From Virgibacillus_O sediminis (GTDB lineage: Bacteria > Bacillota > Bacilli > Bacillales > Amphibacillaceae), in NCBI RefSeq assembly GCF_042643265.1, contig NZ_JBHRRZ010000040.1:124001-188000 (forward strand): a stretch of DNA of 64,000 nt, written 5' to 3'. The notes below the pieces were generated by a model, which saw only the letters and a list, made by a program, of their open reading frames with translations, ran no database searches and was not told the DNA's origin. Both the position numbers and the translations under genes were made by a program. This document shows positions 33,598-43,573 of this stretch, one piece after another (within the stretch, counting starts at the first letter, position 1; every line of letters begins with the position of its first letter).

Positions 33598-34479
33598 CTA
33601 ATACCTCGGCTTTCTAGATTGTATTTCTTCCAAGAATTGCAGGTAATGCTCATACCTGTACGATTTTATTTCTCCCGTTTCCACAGCTTGTTTCACTGCG
33701 CATTTCGGTTCTTTGTGATGCCGGCATCCACGGAATTTGCATAGTCTCTTTCTCTCCCGCATTTCAGGGAAACAATCCGCTAATTCGTCCGCTTCCACTT
33801 CATTAAAATCAAGGGCACTGAAGCCAGGTGTATCAGCTACAAGCCCACCCTTAATCTCAACCAGTTCGACATGCCGTGTCGTATGCTTGCCCCTGCCTAG
33901 ACTCCTTGAAATCTCACCGGTTTCTAAAAGGAGGGAGGGATGCAGCGCATTGAGCAGGGAAGATTTTCCTACTCCCGACTGTCCGGCAAAAACAGTAACT
34001 TTTTTATCAAAGTAATGGTCCAACACCGGCAGGTTTTCACTGTCCTTTGAGGATAACATTTCCACATCATAGCCGATTTCCCGATAGTTTTTGCTGTACT
34101 GCTCTATCTCCCTCTTCTCTGCTTCGGTAACAGCATCCATTTTTGTAACGAAAATGACTGGAGTGATCTCCTTCGCTTCTATTAGGACAAGAAACCTGTC
34201 CAAAAGCATAGGGCTGAAGTCTGGGCGGACGGCGGAGGCAATGATGATGACCTGATCGATATTAGCGATCGGCGGCCGGACGAGCTCATTTTCGCGATCT
34301 TTTATATCCATGATATATCCTTCGCCTGCCTCATTTTCATCAAAAGATACAAAGTCACCGACCAGAGGGGTGATTTTCCTATTGCGGAAAACGCCCCGTC
34401 CCCTGCATTGGTAGACTTCTCCCCCGGACTGTACATAGTAGAATCCGCTTAACGCTTTTATAATTCTTCCTTCCGCCAT
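33598..34479 (-). CDS. rsgA: Ribosome small subunit-dependent GTPase RsgA
   Basis: Circularly permuted GTPase for 30S maturation. 293 residues. N-terminal OB fold (1-65), permuted GTPase with TKMD, then P-loop GQSGVGKSSLLNAL, SRSLGRGKHTTRHVE, DTPGFSALD, and a C-terminal zinc-binding knuckle (CKFRGCRHHKEPKCAVK). It directly abuts prkC, a kinase known to phosphorylate this family in B. subtilis. Confidence 0.96.
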   Translation of the reverse strand: MAEGRIIKALSGFYYVQSGGEVYQCRGRGVFRNRKITPLVGDFVSFDENEAGEGYIMDIKDRENELVRPPIANIDQVIIIASAVRPDFSPMLLDRFLVLIEAKEITPVIFVTKMDAVTEAEKREIEQYSKNYREIGYDVEMLSSKDSENLPVLDHYFDKKVTVFAGQSGVGKSSLLNALHPSLLLETGEISRSLGRGKHTTRHVELVEIKGGLVADTPGFSALDFNEVEADELADCFPEMRERKRLCKFRGCRHHKEPKCAVKQAVETGEIKSYRYEHYLQFLEEIQSRKPRY

Positions 34480-36495
34480 TCAACCACCCTCTTCATACGT
34501 AACAACTTCATTTGTAACGACTTCATCGTCCCGCATTATCATATACTCCGCTTCATCATCAGGGGCAATCGTCAAATCAAATGTGAATTCCTTGTCTTCT
34601 GTTATGGTTTCTTCATAAAAAACTTCTGACAGGTTATTATTAAGGTCATCAACATAGATCCTTACCATCTGCCCTTCCTGCTCTTCTCCGTCCTCTCCAG
34701 CCGATTCATCTTCAGTTGGAACATACTCAACCATGGACGTAATGGATTGGGTGACAGGTGGCAGTTCTTCCGGCCCGGTGGAAATATACACCTGGACAGT
34801 AGATCCTTCCTCAAGCTCTGTACTTGATTCCGGTTCTTGCCGGACAACCTGTCCTTCAGGTACATTATCCGAAGATTCCTCGATCACTTCCATTTTCAAA
34901 TTTTCATCTTCAAGCTCTTTCCTCGCTTGTTCCTCCGTCATCCCCCGGAGATTGTTCAGCTCGATTAGCTCCGGTCCTGTACTGACTTCAAAGATGACCC
35001 GTGCTTCACTCGGAACGACTTCACTGTCCGGCATAGGCTGTATCTGAGTGATGATTTCTCCTTTTGGCCGGTCTGAAGGCTCCCCGTAACTTCTTATATC
35101 GGTATAGCCCCTTTGACTGAGAATGCGTTCCACCTGATCGAAATCCCTGCCGACATAATCATCAAATGTAAATTTCTCTTTGCCCTGGCTTACAAAGACA
35201 GTAACAACCGTTCCCTCTTTAACGGTCCTTCCTGCTCGAGGTGCTGTCCGTTCCACATGATCTTCTTCTATTTCATCCGAATAAACCTGCTCCTCTTCAA
35301 CCTCAAGATTCAAGGCGGCCAGCTCTTCAGCTGCCTCGGCATAATCCAGATCAATCACATCCGGCACCGTAACATCTTTCGGCTGAGCGAGCACATATGT
35401 TGTGGCTCCAGCGGCAATGAAAATAAGAATCACGGCGGTGAGCCATAGCCAAGTTTTTCTTCGCTTTTTTCTCGGTTCCTTTACTTTCTTTTTTGCTTTT
35501 CCGTTCGACTGGCGGTTTTCATCATCGGCAAAGCTTTTGGTGCTCCCGCCAGTATGGTGGATCATCGTTTCCTGATCAGCATCAGATCTAATCTGATCAT
35601 CTGTAATTACAGGAATAGCTTTTGTTTCTTCACCCGCTTCCTGTGGTGGGGTATATACTTCCTCATTCAGCCTGTCAGGATCGAGTGCATGTGCGACAGC
35701 TTCTTCCAAATCATATACAGTATTGTAACGATGAAAAGGATCCTTCGCTGTTGCTTGAAGAACTATATTTTCCACACTTTGCGGAATTTCAGGATTATAT
35801 TTTCTTACTGATGGTGTATCACTCTGCAGATGTTTCAGGGCAATGGAAACAGGCGATTGGCCAGAAAATGGCAGCCTTCCTGTCAGCAATTCATAAAAGA
35901 CGATTCCAATCGAGTAAATGTCCGATTTTTTGGTCGCCATACCGCCCCTGGCTTGTTCCGGTGATAAATAATGCACCGATCCCAAGATAGAATTTGTCTG
36001 TGTGAGAGAAGTAGCACTAAGGGCAATGGCAATGCCAAAATCTGTCACTTTGATTTGTCCATAGCTGTCTATCAAAATGTTTTGCGGCTTAATGTCACGG
36101 TGGACAATACCATTTTCATGTGCATGCGCTATTGCCGCAGTCAGCTGGTTCATAATATCCAATGCTTCACGAACATCAATTGGTCCATATCGTTGTATGT
36201 ATTCCTTAAGGGTCATTCCATCCACATATTCCATGACCATATATAAAATATGATCATCCTCACCTACATCATAGATGTTTACAATGTTTGGGTGGGCCAA
36301 ACTCGCAGCGGCATGCGCCTCCCGATGGAACCGGGCTATGAACTCCTCATCGTTGGCATACTCCAGACGAAGAACTTTGACGGCTGCTTCCCTATCAAGG
36401 ATGATATCCTTTGCCAGATAAACATCTGCCATTCCTCCTCCGCCTATCGATTCTTTGATTTCATAGCGGTCATTAAGCAAGCGTCCGTTCAGCAT
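34480..36495 (-). CDS. prkC: Serine/threonine protein kinase PrkC with PASTA domains
   Basis: Membrane sensor kinase that reads muropeptides and acts in germination and cell-wall homeostasis. 671 residues. Hanks-type kinase domain with glycine loop GGGGMADVY, Lys40, HRD at 132-134 and DFG at 152-154; activation segment with TSLTQTNSILGSVHYLSPEQ. A single membrane segment (about 350-372), then three PASTA repeats (VPDVIDLDYAEAAEELA..., FDDYVGRDFDQVERIL..., LNNLRGMTEEQARKEL...), and an acidic C-terminal Ig-like tail. Start overlaps the prpC stop (TGATG). Confidence 0.96.
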   Translation of the reverse strand: MLNGRLLNDRYEIKESIGGGGMADVYLAKDIILDREAAVKVLRLEYANDEEFIARFHREAHAAASLAHPNIVNIYDVGEDDHILYMVMEYVDGMTLKEYIQRYGPIDVREALDIMNQLTAAIAHAHENGIVHRDIKPQNILIDSYGQIKVTDFGIAIALSATSLTQTNSILGSVHYLSPEQARGGMATKKSDIYSIGIVFYELLTGRLPFSGQSPVSIALKHLQSDTPSVRKYNPEIPQSVENIVLQATAKDPFHRYNTVYDLEEAVAHALDPDRLNEEVYTPPQEAGEETKAIPVITDDQIRSDADQETMIHHTGGSTKSFADDENRQSNGKAKKKVKEPRKKRRKTWLWLTAVILIFIAAGATTYVLAQPKDVTVPDVIDLDYAEAAEELAALNLEVEEEQVYSDEIEEDHVERTAPRAGRTVKEGTVVTVFVSQGKEKFTFDDYVGRDFDQVERILSQRGYTDIRSYGEPSDRPKGEIITQIQPMPDSEVVPSEARVIFEVSTGPELIELNNLRGMTEEQARKELEDENLKMEVIEESSDNVPEGQVVRQEPESSTELEEGSTVQVYISTGPEELPPVTQSITSMVEYVPTEDESAGEDGEEQEGQMVRIYVDDLNNNLSEVFYEETITEDKEFTFDLTIAPDDEAEYMIMRDDEVVTNEVVTYEEGG

Positions 36496-37250
36496 CAGCC
36501 CTCACCTGCTTTCACCGGCGTATCCTGCTGAAGAAATATTAAAGAAATATTATCTTCCCCACCTCTGTCATTTGATAGATCAATCAATTGCTGGCCGATT
36601 TCATCTAAACCGCTGCCGCTTTTAAATTGTTCAGCTATTTCCTCATCCATTACTTTATCAGTAAGACCATCGGTGCAAAGAAGGAATATACTTCCGGATT
36701 CAAAGCTGAGTGTCTTGATATCTGCCGACACCTCTGCCTCAGTCCCAAGTGCCTTCAAAACAACATTCTTTCTTGGATGGTTTTGGGCCTCGTCCTTGGT
36801 AATTTGCCCCGACTGAACTAGAGCGTTTACTAGGGAATGATCCTCCGTAATCTGTTGAAAATTCCCTTCATATATCCTATAGCACCGGCTATCGCCAATA
36901 TGGGCGATAGTAACAAATTCTTCTGCAAAGACGGTAATGACGATCGTAGTTCCCATCCCATGGCATTCTTCAATCTCCTGTGAACGGGTATAAATGGCAT
37001 GGTTTATTTCATCAACAGTTTGTGTAAGCCACTCTTCCGTCTTTTCCGGTTCGTGGAAAGTACCGCTCTTCAACCACTTTTCTTCCAACAAAGATGTAGC
37101 CATGCGGCTCGCTACATCTCCCGCCCTATGGCCGCCCATACCATCAGCAATCACAGCCAAACACTGTCCGGCAGTATTATAAAAAACCCCACCAGCATCT
37201 TCATTATGGCTTCTGACCCGCCCTGTATCTGTTAGGAATTTGCCTTTCAT
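36495..37250 (-). CDS. prpC: Serine/threonine protein phosphatase PrpC (PP2C type)
   Basis: Metal-dependent phosphatase that reverses PrkC phosphorylation. 251 residues. PP2C motifs: GRVRSHNEDAGG, VIADGMGGHRAGDVAS, THIGDSR-like AHIGDSRCY, CTDGLTDKV, and GGEDNISLIFL. Coupled to prkC by a one-base overlap. Upstream neighbour is rsmB; rlmN, which lies between them in B. subtilis, is absent here. Confidence 0.96.
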   Translation of the reverse strand: MKGKFLTDTGRVRSHNEDAGGVFYNTAGQCLAVIADGMGGHRAGDVASRMATSLLEEKWLKSGTFHEPEKTEEWLTQTVDEINHAIYTRSQEIEECHGMGTTIVITVFAEEFVTIAHIGDSRCYRIYEGNFQQITEDHSLVNALVQSGQITKDEAQNHPRKNVVLKALGTEAEVSADIKTLSFESGSIFLLCTDGLTDKVMDEEIAEQFKSGSGLDEIGQQLIDLSNDRGGEDNISLIFLQQDTPVKAGEG

Positions 37251-37302
37251 CCAATCCCCCCTATATAACAGCCGGCTCCTACCTAAGAATAGGCTGTTAT
37301 GC

Positions 37303-38652
37303 TTAGCTTTTACGTCTTAATCTGGATAGGAAAAACCCATCCGTCTGAAAAGAGTGTGGGAATAACTGCAAACCATACTCTGTAATACCTGCAGACCCTT
37401 TTATCGCGTCAGGCAGCTCATCAAAAAAAGAATCATCTACTTGAAAATTTTGGTGATTTTCCAGGAACTTTTCCACCACTTGTTCATTTTCTTCCATATC
37501 AACTGTACATGTACTATATACAAGCAGGCCATCCTGTTTGAGTAGTGGCGCTAGATGGTCGAGGATATCGTATTGAATCTGGGACAGCCGCTTAATATCA
37601 GCTTCCTCTTTGCCATATTTTATTTCCGGCTTGCCTCTGACTACCCCAAGGCCAGAACAAGGAGCATCTACCAGAATTCTGTCAAAGCTCTCCTCTTCAT
37701 GCTGTTCACGAAGTTTTCTTGCATCTGCCTGGTTGGCATGGATAATGGACAATTCAAGCGCCTCTGATTTTTCATCAATCAGTTTTACCTTTTTCTTATG
37801 CAAATCATACGCATGAACACTGCCTTGATTGTTCATTTTTTCAGCAATATGGGTGGCCTTCCCTCCAGGTGCACTGCAGGCATCAAGCACCTTCATTCCC
37901 GGCTCAGGCCGAAGCATTTCCGCTACAAGCATCGAACTTTGATCCTGGATAGTCAGATAGCCTTCCTTATAGAGGCTGCTCTTCAGGACATTGCCTTCTT
38001 CGATAATAATGCCCTGTCTTGAAAACTCGGAAGGCCTCGTTTTCAGCCCTTCTTCATTCAGTCTGTCTACTGCTTCGTCCCGGGAGATCCTCATTGGCTG
38101 AACACGGACGGAATGGGTTTTCCTAGCAAGGTTTGCCTCACACATCTCTTTTGCAGTGTCGACGCCATAAAAGGAAACCCACCTTTTCACCAGCCATTCG
38201 GGGTGGCTGGTTTCCACTGCGAGGCGCTTAGTCTCATCCTTTATGGAAGCTGTTTCCCTTACCCCTTTGCGTTGGACACTGCGCAGCACACCGTTTACAA
38301 ATGAGGCAATCCCTTTATGCCCCCGCTGTTTGGCAATCTCTACTGCCTCATGGATGATGGCATGGTCAGGAATCTTATCCAGGAAAACCATTTGATAAAC
38401 GCTCATCCTCAGCAGCATTCTTACCCAAGGATCCATCTTCTTCTTTTCATTTACAAAATCCTCCAAATAGAAATCCAATGTATACTTCCGCTGGATGGTT
38501 CCGTAGACAACTTCCGTCAGGAGACTTTCATCCTTAGCGTTAATTTTACCGGATTTTAGTTCGTGATCAATAAGCAGATGGCTGAAACCTTTATCTTGAT
38601 CAATTCTAATCAGTACATCCAAGATGCTGTTCCTAAGTTGGTAATCACTCAT
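37303..38652 (-). CDS. rsmB: 16S rRNA (cytosine967-C5)-methyltransferase RsmB
   Basis: SAM-dependent methyltransferase of small-subunit rRNA. 449 residues. NusB-like N-terminal RNA-binding domain (1-140), then Rossmann domain with LDACSAPGGKATHIAE, DAPCSGLGV and the catalytic cysteine region YSTCTVDMEENEQ. ATG 38652 has GGGAGATTC and overlaps the fmt 3' end by eight bases; the longer frame to 38700 is rejected. Confidence 0.96.
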   Translation of the reverse strand: MSDYQLRNSILDVLIRIDQDKGFSHLLIDHELKSGKINAKDESLLTEVVYGTIQRKYTLDFYLEDFVNEKKKMDPWVRMLLRMSVYQMVFLDKIPDHAIIHEAVEIAKQRGHKGIASFVNGVLRSVQRKGVRETASIKDETKRLAVETSHPEWLVKRWVSFYGVDTAKEMCEANLARKTHSVRVQPMRISRDEAVDRLNEEGLKTRPSEFSRQGIIIEEGNVLKSSLYKEGYLTIQDQSSMLVAEMLRPEPGMKVLDACSAPGGKATHIAEKMNNQGSVHAYDLHKKKVKLIDEKSEALELSIIHANQADARKLREQHEEESFDRILVDAPCSGLGVVRGKPEIKYGKEEADIKRLSQIQYDILDHLAPLLKQDGLLVYSTCTVDMEENEQVVEKFLENHQNFQVDDSFFDELPDAIKGSAGITEYGLQLFPHSFQTDGFFLSRLRRKS

Positions 38653-39592
38653 ATGAATCTCCCAATATGACTCCTGTTTGAATTCTCTCTGAAGAACCAA
38701 GCAGGTAATTTTTTACCGGCATACGCTTTTTTCCGGCCGGTTGTATTTCCGTGATTCTGATGCCTTTCCCGTTTCCGGCTGCGACAGTAAACGACGCTTC
38801 ATCTTTATTAACAATTTCCCCCGGTCTGCCTTCATAATTACTGTTATCCTTCTCTCCCCACCATATTTTCATGTTTTCTCCTTCATAGGTAGTGGAGGCT
38901 ACAGGCCATGGGTGCAGACCGCGTATTTGGTTGTAGATTGCGTCATGCGGCCGGGTCCAGTCGATTCTTTCCTGTTCCCGCTTAATATTAGCTGCAAATG
39001 TAGCTTCTTCATCATCCTGCTTGATGGGAGCAATTTCACCAGCGAACAGCTTTGGCAGGGTGTCTCTCAATAATTTAGAACCAGCTTCTGAAAGCTTATC
39101 ATGCAGTGAACCAACGTGTTCTGTTTCCTCTATCGGCACCTTCACTTGTTTAAGTATATCTCCTGCATCCAGCTTCTCCACCATATACATAATAGTAATA
39201 CCAGTTTCTGTCTTTCCTTGCATAATGGCATAATGGATAGGTGCCCCTCCACGAAGTTCAGGAAGCAGGGAGGCATGGACATTGATACAGCCATATTCAG
39301 GTCCTTCCAGCAATGCTTTTGGGAGTATTTGGCCATAAGCGGCAGTTACAATCAAGTCAGGACGGTAAGAGAGGATTTCCTCGTACTCCTCTCTTACCTT
39401 TTCCGGCTGGTAAACAGGGATGTTATGCTTCTCTGCCTCTACCTTTACAGGCGAAGGGGTCAGCGTCCGCTTCCTTCCCTTTGGCCTGTCCGGCTGCGTG
39501 ACGGCGAGTACCACCTCATATTTTGTGTCTAACAGTTCCTGTAATACTGGCACGGAAAAGTCGGGGGTTCCCATAAAAACAATTCGTTTCAT
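38645..39592 (-). CDS. fmt: Methionyl-tRNA formyltransferase
   Basis: Formylates initiator Met-tRNA. 315 residues. MKRIVFMGTPDFSVPVLQELL start, catalytic NVHASLLPELRGGAPIHYAI with SLLPxxRGxAPI, and C-terminal OB-like domain (RPHDAIYNQIRGLHPWP). Overlaps rsmB. In B. subtilis def lies between priA and fmt; here priA and fmt are only 36 bases apart with no def. Confidence 0.97.
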   Translation of the reverse strand: MKRIVFMGTPDFSVPVLQELLDTKYEVVLAVTQPDRPKGRKRTLTPSPVKVEAEKHNIPVYQPEKVREEYEEILSYRPDLIVTAAYGQILPKALLEGPEYGCINVHASLLPELRGGAPIHYAIMQGKTETGITIMYMVEKLDAGDILKQVKVPIEETEHVGSLHDKLSEAGSKLLRDTLPKLFAGEIAPIKQDDEEATFAANIKREQERIDWTRPHDAIYNQIRGLHPWPVASTTYEGENMKIWWGEKDNSNYEGRPGEIVNKDEASFTVAAGNGKGIRITEIQPAGKKRMPVKNYLLGSSERIQTGVILGDSYE

Positions 39593-39628
39593 CTTATACC
39601 TTCTTTCTGTATCGCGATGCGTCGTCTC

Positions 39629-42037
39629 TTACATCAAATGATATGGCTGCATATCAATGGTAATCTGTAAGTCATCTTTCTTTATATTATCCGAAAAGGA
39701 ATCCAATATTTTTTCCATATATTCTCTTATTTGCGGCTCATTTTTGTATTTTACCATGCATTGATACCGATATCTATCTTTGATTCTGGGAATGGCGGAC
39801 GGTGTCGGCCCTAGAACAGTCGTACCTGGATTCACTGCTTTCATTAGAAGTTGAACAATTTTCTGTGTGGCCTGTACCGCCTTTACCTGATTCGTATGCG
39901 AGACAGTCAACAGCGCTAGAAACACATACGGTGGATACTGGAATGTTTTACGGACATTCATTTCCTGCATAAAGAAATCTTGGTAATTATAAGTAGAAGC
40001 AAGCTCAATGCTGTAATGATCCGGCGTATAAGTCTGAACAACCACTTCACCACTCAACTCATGCCTGCCTGCCCTTCCGCTTACCTGGGTGAGAAGTTGG
40101 AAGGTTTTTTCAGCCGAACGGAAATCAGGAAGGTGTAGCATGGAATCAGCTGTGAGTACACCTACAAGCGTTACATTTTCGAAATCAAGCCCTTTGGCGA
40201 TCATTTGTGTACCAAGCAGTATGTCGGCTTCTTTGTTTGCGAATTTTGTCAGCAGTTTTTCATGTGATCCTTTCCTCCTGGTCGTATCTACATCCATTCG
40301 AATGATAGAAGCCTCTGGCAAGAGTTGGGTGAGCGCCTCTTCGACTTTTTGGGTACCGGTACCGAAATATCGGATTAGATCACTTTCACATTCTGGACAG
40401 TTGACAGGCATTGGCTCTTCATAGGAACAGTAATGGCATTTCAGCCTGCTGCTGTTTTTATGAAACGTCAGGGCAATATCACAATGCGGACATTCTTTAA
40501 CATGTCCACAGTCCCGGCACATCACAAATGTGGAGTATCCCCTTCTGTTCAGCATCAATACTACCTGCTCTCCTTTACGGATACATTCTTCCATTTTTTC
40601 TTTGAGAGTCCGGGAGAACATGGTCCGGTTGCCTGCATGCAGTTCGTCCCGCATGTCGACGATTTTCACCTCGGGCATTGCCTGCTCATTTGTCCGCTTC
40701 TTCAATGTCAGCATTTGATAAACACCTTTCTTGCCCCTTGCGTAGGATTCCAGTGTAGGCGTTGCGCTCCCCAAAACTACCGGACAATGATGTGTCTTTC
40801 CTCGTTGGATTGCTACGTCCCGCGCATGGTACCTTGGCTGGTCCTCCTGTTTGTATGTTGTTTCATGCTCTTCATCGATGATAATGATACCAAGGTTTTC
40901 AAAAGGAGCGAATATTGCGGACCTGGCACCGACCACTACTTGTACTTCATTTCGATGGATACGCCGCCATTCATCATATTTTTCACCTGCCGACAAGGCG
41001 CTGTGCATAACAGCTACATTCGAACCAAACCTGCCTTTAAAACGCTTGACCATTTGGGGAGTCAACGAGATTTCCGGAACAAGAACAATAGCTTCCTCCC
41101 CTTTATCCAGCACATTCTGTATCGCCTGCAAGTAAATCTCTGTCTTTCCGCTGCCTGTCACACCGTGCAGTAAAAACACCTCATGTTCCGTGTCTGCTAT
41201 TTTCTGATTGATAGGCTGGATGGCCGCCTTTTGCTCTACTGTCAGTTCAAGCGGCCTTGTCTGAGCGAAGGCATCATCATTGTAAGGATTCCGGTAAGCT
41301 TCCACCCGGTATGACTCCAGCAGTCCCTTGTCCTCCAAGGCTTTCAGTGTGCTGCCCATTGTCTGGACCTTTTTGAGCAGGAACTGCTTTTCTACCGGTT
41401 CCGGAGCTTCAATAAAATGCTGAAGCAATTTCCTCTGCTTCCGCGCATTTCCTGACAGGTCATGATAGGCTTCCTCCAGTAAATAAGAATCCCGACGAGG
41501 ACGAATCATGGTGACATATTTCTTCGTTTCCTTGGATTTCACCAGGTATTCAACCGCAATATCGCCATCCTGAATTGCCTGCTGCACTGTCCGGTAGGTT
41601 ACAGAAGAACCATCCATTTCCTCATAAGGAATGACGTCTCGGCCGGCAAACAAACTCTCAAGCTTCTCGTCGAGTTCCCCATCAGATAAACGTATCAGCT
41701 CTTTTTTATATTGGGCCCTCAGCACCTGGGGGAGCATCGCCTGTAGAGCAGTTATATAGAAGCTTATGGTGTTTTTAGCCAGCCATTTGCCTAAGTCAAG
41801 CAACTCTTCCGTCAGTACCGGTGTCAAGTCAAGAACATCGTGGACATCTTTTACTCGGTCAAATTCTGTCTCTTCCGCTTCGCCTACCACGAATCCCATC
41901 ACTTTCCTCGGACCGAAGGGAACAACTACACGCATGCCTACCCTGAGCATATCCTTGAACTTTTCTGGCACCCGATAGTCAAATGTCTGATTGATCGTAC
42001 TTGCTGGTACATCTACAATTACTTTCGCTATCTTCAC
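39629..42037 (-). CDS. priA: Primosomal protein N' (replication restart helicase PriA)
   Basis: Helicase that recognises forked DNA and reloads the replisome. 802 residues. N-terminal 3'-DNA-binding domain (KIAKVIVDVPASTINQTFDY), Walker A GVTGSGKTEIYLQ, DEEH box IIIDEEHETTYKQ, GSATPTLESY, and the zinc-binding region with paired cysteines (MCRDCGHVKECPHCD ... CHYCSYEEPMPVNCPECES). Overlaps coaBC by ATGA. Confidence 0.97.
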   Translation of the reverse strand: MKIAKVIVDVPASTINQTFDYRVPEKFKDMLRVGMRVVVPFGPRKVMGFVVGEAEETEFDRVKDVHDVLDLTPVLTEELLDLGKWLAKNTISFYITALQAMLPQVLRAQYKKELIRLSDGELDEKLESLFAGRDVIPYEEMDGSSVTYRTVQQAIQDGDIAVEYLVKSKETKKYVTMIRPRRDSYLLEEAYHDLSGNARKQRKLLQHFIEAPEPVEKQFLLKKVQTMGSTLKALEDKGLLESYRVEAYRNPYNDDAFAQTRPLELTVEQKAAIQPINQKIADTEHEVFLLHGVTGSGKTEIYLQAIQNVLDKGEEAIVLVPEISLTPQMVKRFKGRFGSNVAVMHSALSAGEKYDEWRRIHRNEVQVVVGARSAIFAPFENLGIIIIDEEHETTYKQEDQPRYHARDVAIQRGKTHHCPVVLGSATPTLESYARGKKGVYQMLTLKKRTNEQAMPEVKIVDMRDELHAGNRTMFSRTLKEKMEECIRKGEQVVLMLNRRGYSTFVMCRDCGHVKECPHCDIALTFHKNSSRLKCHYCSYEEPMPVNCPECESDLIRYFGTGTQKVEEALTQLLPEASIIRMDVDTTRRKGSHEKLLTKFANKEADILLGTQMIAKGLDFENVTLVGVLTADSMLHLPDFRSAEKTFQLLTQVSGRAGRHELSGEVVVQTYTPDHYSIELASTYNYQDFFMQEMNVRKTFQYPPYVFLALLTVSHTNQVKAVQATQKIVQLLMKAVNPGTTVLGPTPSAIPRIKDRYRYQCMVKYKNEPQIREYMEKILDSFSDNIKKDDLQITIDMQPYHLM

Positions 42038-43242
42038 TCTTCTTCATCCTTCAAATTCCGTTCGATTAATTTCAGGATTTCTTCAGCGATAACCTGCTTA
42101 TTTGCAAGGGGGATTTCCTGCTGTTCATGATGCTTGTTTACAAAGGTGACGATGTTTGTCTCCCCATGGAACCCAGCCCCCTCTGCCGAGACGTTATTGA
42201 TGACCACGGCATCCAAGTTTTTAGTTTTCAGCTTTTTCCATCCGTTTTCCAAAGGGTTGGAAGTTTCAGCGGCGAAACCTACCAAATATTGTCCAGTTTT
42301 TTCTTCGCCCAGTGATTTAAGTATGTCTTTGGTCCGCTCCATCTCCATCGTCAGGTTTCCATCTTGTTTCTTCATCTTCTCATCATAAACATGCTTTGGA
42401 CGATAGTCAGCGACAGCAGCAGCCTTGATCACTATATCGCTTTGAAGGAAATGTTCGTGCATAGCATGGTACATCTCTTCAGCGGTAGTTACATCCACAC
42501 GGTTGATGGCACTATTAGAAAGCTCCAATTCTGTTGGGCCAGCGACAAGTGTAACATCTGCCCCCATCTTTCCAGCCTCTTCTGCGAGTGCAAAACCCAT
42601 TCTTCCCGAAGATCGATTAGTGAAGAAGCGTACAGGGTCCACCTTTTCCCTAGTCGGCCCGGCAGATATAAGTACCTTCCGGCCGGATAATAACAGATTT
42701 CTGGACTGATGAAGTTCTATGGTCTGGATAATTTCCTCCGGCTCTTCCAGACGCCCCTTTCCTATCCATCCGCAGGCCAGATACCCGGCACCGGGTTCGA
42801 TGAAGTGGTATCCCCATTCCTCAAGCAGTTTCATATTTCTCATTACTGCGGGATGTGCATACATATTCACATTCATTGCCGGAGCAATATAAACATCCGC
42901 CTTTGAGGCCAGCACGGTAGTGGAAAGCATATCATCCGCAATTCCCCCTGCTATTTTCCCAATGATATTAGCTGTAGCTGGAGCAAGCAGAATGATATCC
43001 GCCCAATCCGCTGCATCAATATGGGCAATTTTTTCGGGGTCTCTTTCAACAAATGTATCTATATAAACGGGGTTCCTGGACAGAGCCTGAAACGTCAGGG
43101 GAGCAACAAATTCCTGTGCGCTCTCCGTCATCATCACTTTCACACTGGCGCCTTTCTGTGTCAGCTTGCTAGCCAAAGAACATGCTTTATAGGCGGCAAT
43201 TCCTCCAGAAACTCCCAACAGGATGTTTTTACCTTCTATCAT
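42034..43242 (-). CDS. coaBC: Bifunctional phosphopantothenoylcysteine decarboxylase/synthetase
   Basis: Two steps of coenzyme A synthesis. 402 residues. N-terminal flavin-dependent CoaC half (LLGVSGGIAAYKACSLASKL, APAMNVNMY, and the active Cys in GYLACGWIGKGRL); C-terminal CoaB half (VLISAGPTREKVDPVRFFTNRSSG, IKAAAVADYRPK, KTKNLDAVVINNVS). Both catalytic regions are complete. ATG 43242 has GAGAGGGG upstream. It has a separate promoter candidate after the rpoZ terminator and heads coaBC-priA-fmt-rsmB. Confidence 0.96.
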   Translation of the reverse strand: MIEGKNILLGVSGGIAAYKACSLASKLTQKGASVKVMMTESAQEFVAPLTFQALSRNPVYIDTFVERDPEKIAHIDAADWADIILLAPATANIIGKIAGGIADDMLSTTVLASKADVYIAPAMNVNMYAHPAVMRNMKLLEEWGYHFIEPGAGYLACGWIGKGRLEEPEEIIQTIELHQSRNLLLSGRKVLISAGPTREKVDPVRFFTNRSSGRMGFALAEEAGKMGADVTLVAGPTELELSNSAINRVDVTTAEEMYHAMHEHFLQSDIVIKAAAVADYRPKHVYDEKMKKQDGNLTMEMERTKDILKSLGEEKTGQYLVGFAAETSNPLENGWKKLKTKNLDAVVINNVSAEGAGFHGETNIVTFVNKHHEQQEIPLANKQVIAEEILKLIERNLKDEEE

Positions 43243-43303
43243 AGTTAAACCCCTCTCCCATTAAATCAATTTAACATTGCTAGTTCATAAAGGCTGGAAC
43301 CTA

Positions 43304-43332
43304 ATTATACGATAATTGCTGCTTAACAATAA
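43304..43332 (-). promoter_or_regulatory. Candidate promoter of coaBC-priA
   Basis: Perfect -10 TATAAT at 43304-43309 on the minus strand; the -35 region 17 bases upstream (TTATTG) is poor. It follows the rpoZ terminator, so a promoter is needed here. Confidence 0.4.
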
Positions 43333-43366
43333 ATAAAATCCCCCGCAACCCAATTGGCGGGGGATC
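43329..43366 (-). terminator. Terminator of remA-gmk-rpoZ
   Basis: 8-bp GC stem TCCCCCGC/GCGGGGGA (arms 43357-43364 and 43339-43346), 10-base loop, then TTTTATTTATT. Confidence 0.8.
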
Positions 43367-43375
43367 TGACATTGA

Positions 43376-43573
43376 TTACCTTTCAACAGCAGTCAGTTTC
43401 TCCTCCAGAATCTCTTCCAGGGCCATACCGACATACTTATGGGATTTCGGATTATCTACTAATGTCTTTTTCGTTTCACTGATTTGCCTGGCACGCTTTG
43501 CAGATAGGGTGACCAGTGTATATTTGGAATTGATTTTTTCCTGCAGTGAATCGATGGATGGTTCAAGCATCAT
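43376..43573 (-). CDS. rpoZ: DNA-directed RNA polymerase omega subunit
   Basis: 65-residue assembly and stability subunit of RNA polymerase. MLEPSIDSLQEKINSKYTLVTLSAKRARQI contains the family helix YTLVTLSAKRARQ. Two adjacent ATGs (43573, 43570) are possible. Start overlaps the gmk stop (TAATG). Confidence 0.96.
   Translation of the reverse strand: MMLEPSIDSLQEKINSKYTLVTLSAKRARQISETKKTLVDNPKSHKYVGMALEEILEEKLTAVER

Noticed and set aside
37251..37302. Inverted repeat AACAGCC/GGCTGTT between rsmB and prpC as a terminator
   Set aside because: Seven base pairs, a 20-base loop and no T-tract; read-through is more likely.
40433..41173. Plus-strand frame of 246 codons antisense to priA
   Set aside because: It lies wholly within priA, has no ribosome-binding site, and its composition is that of an antisense shadow.
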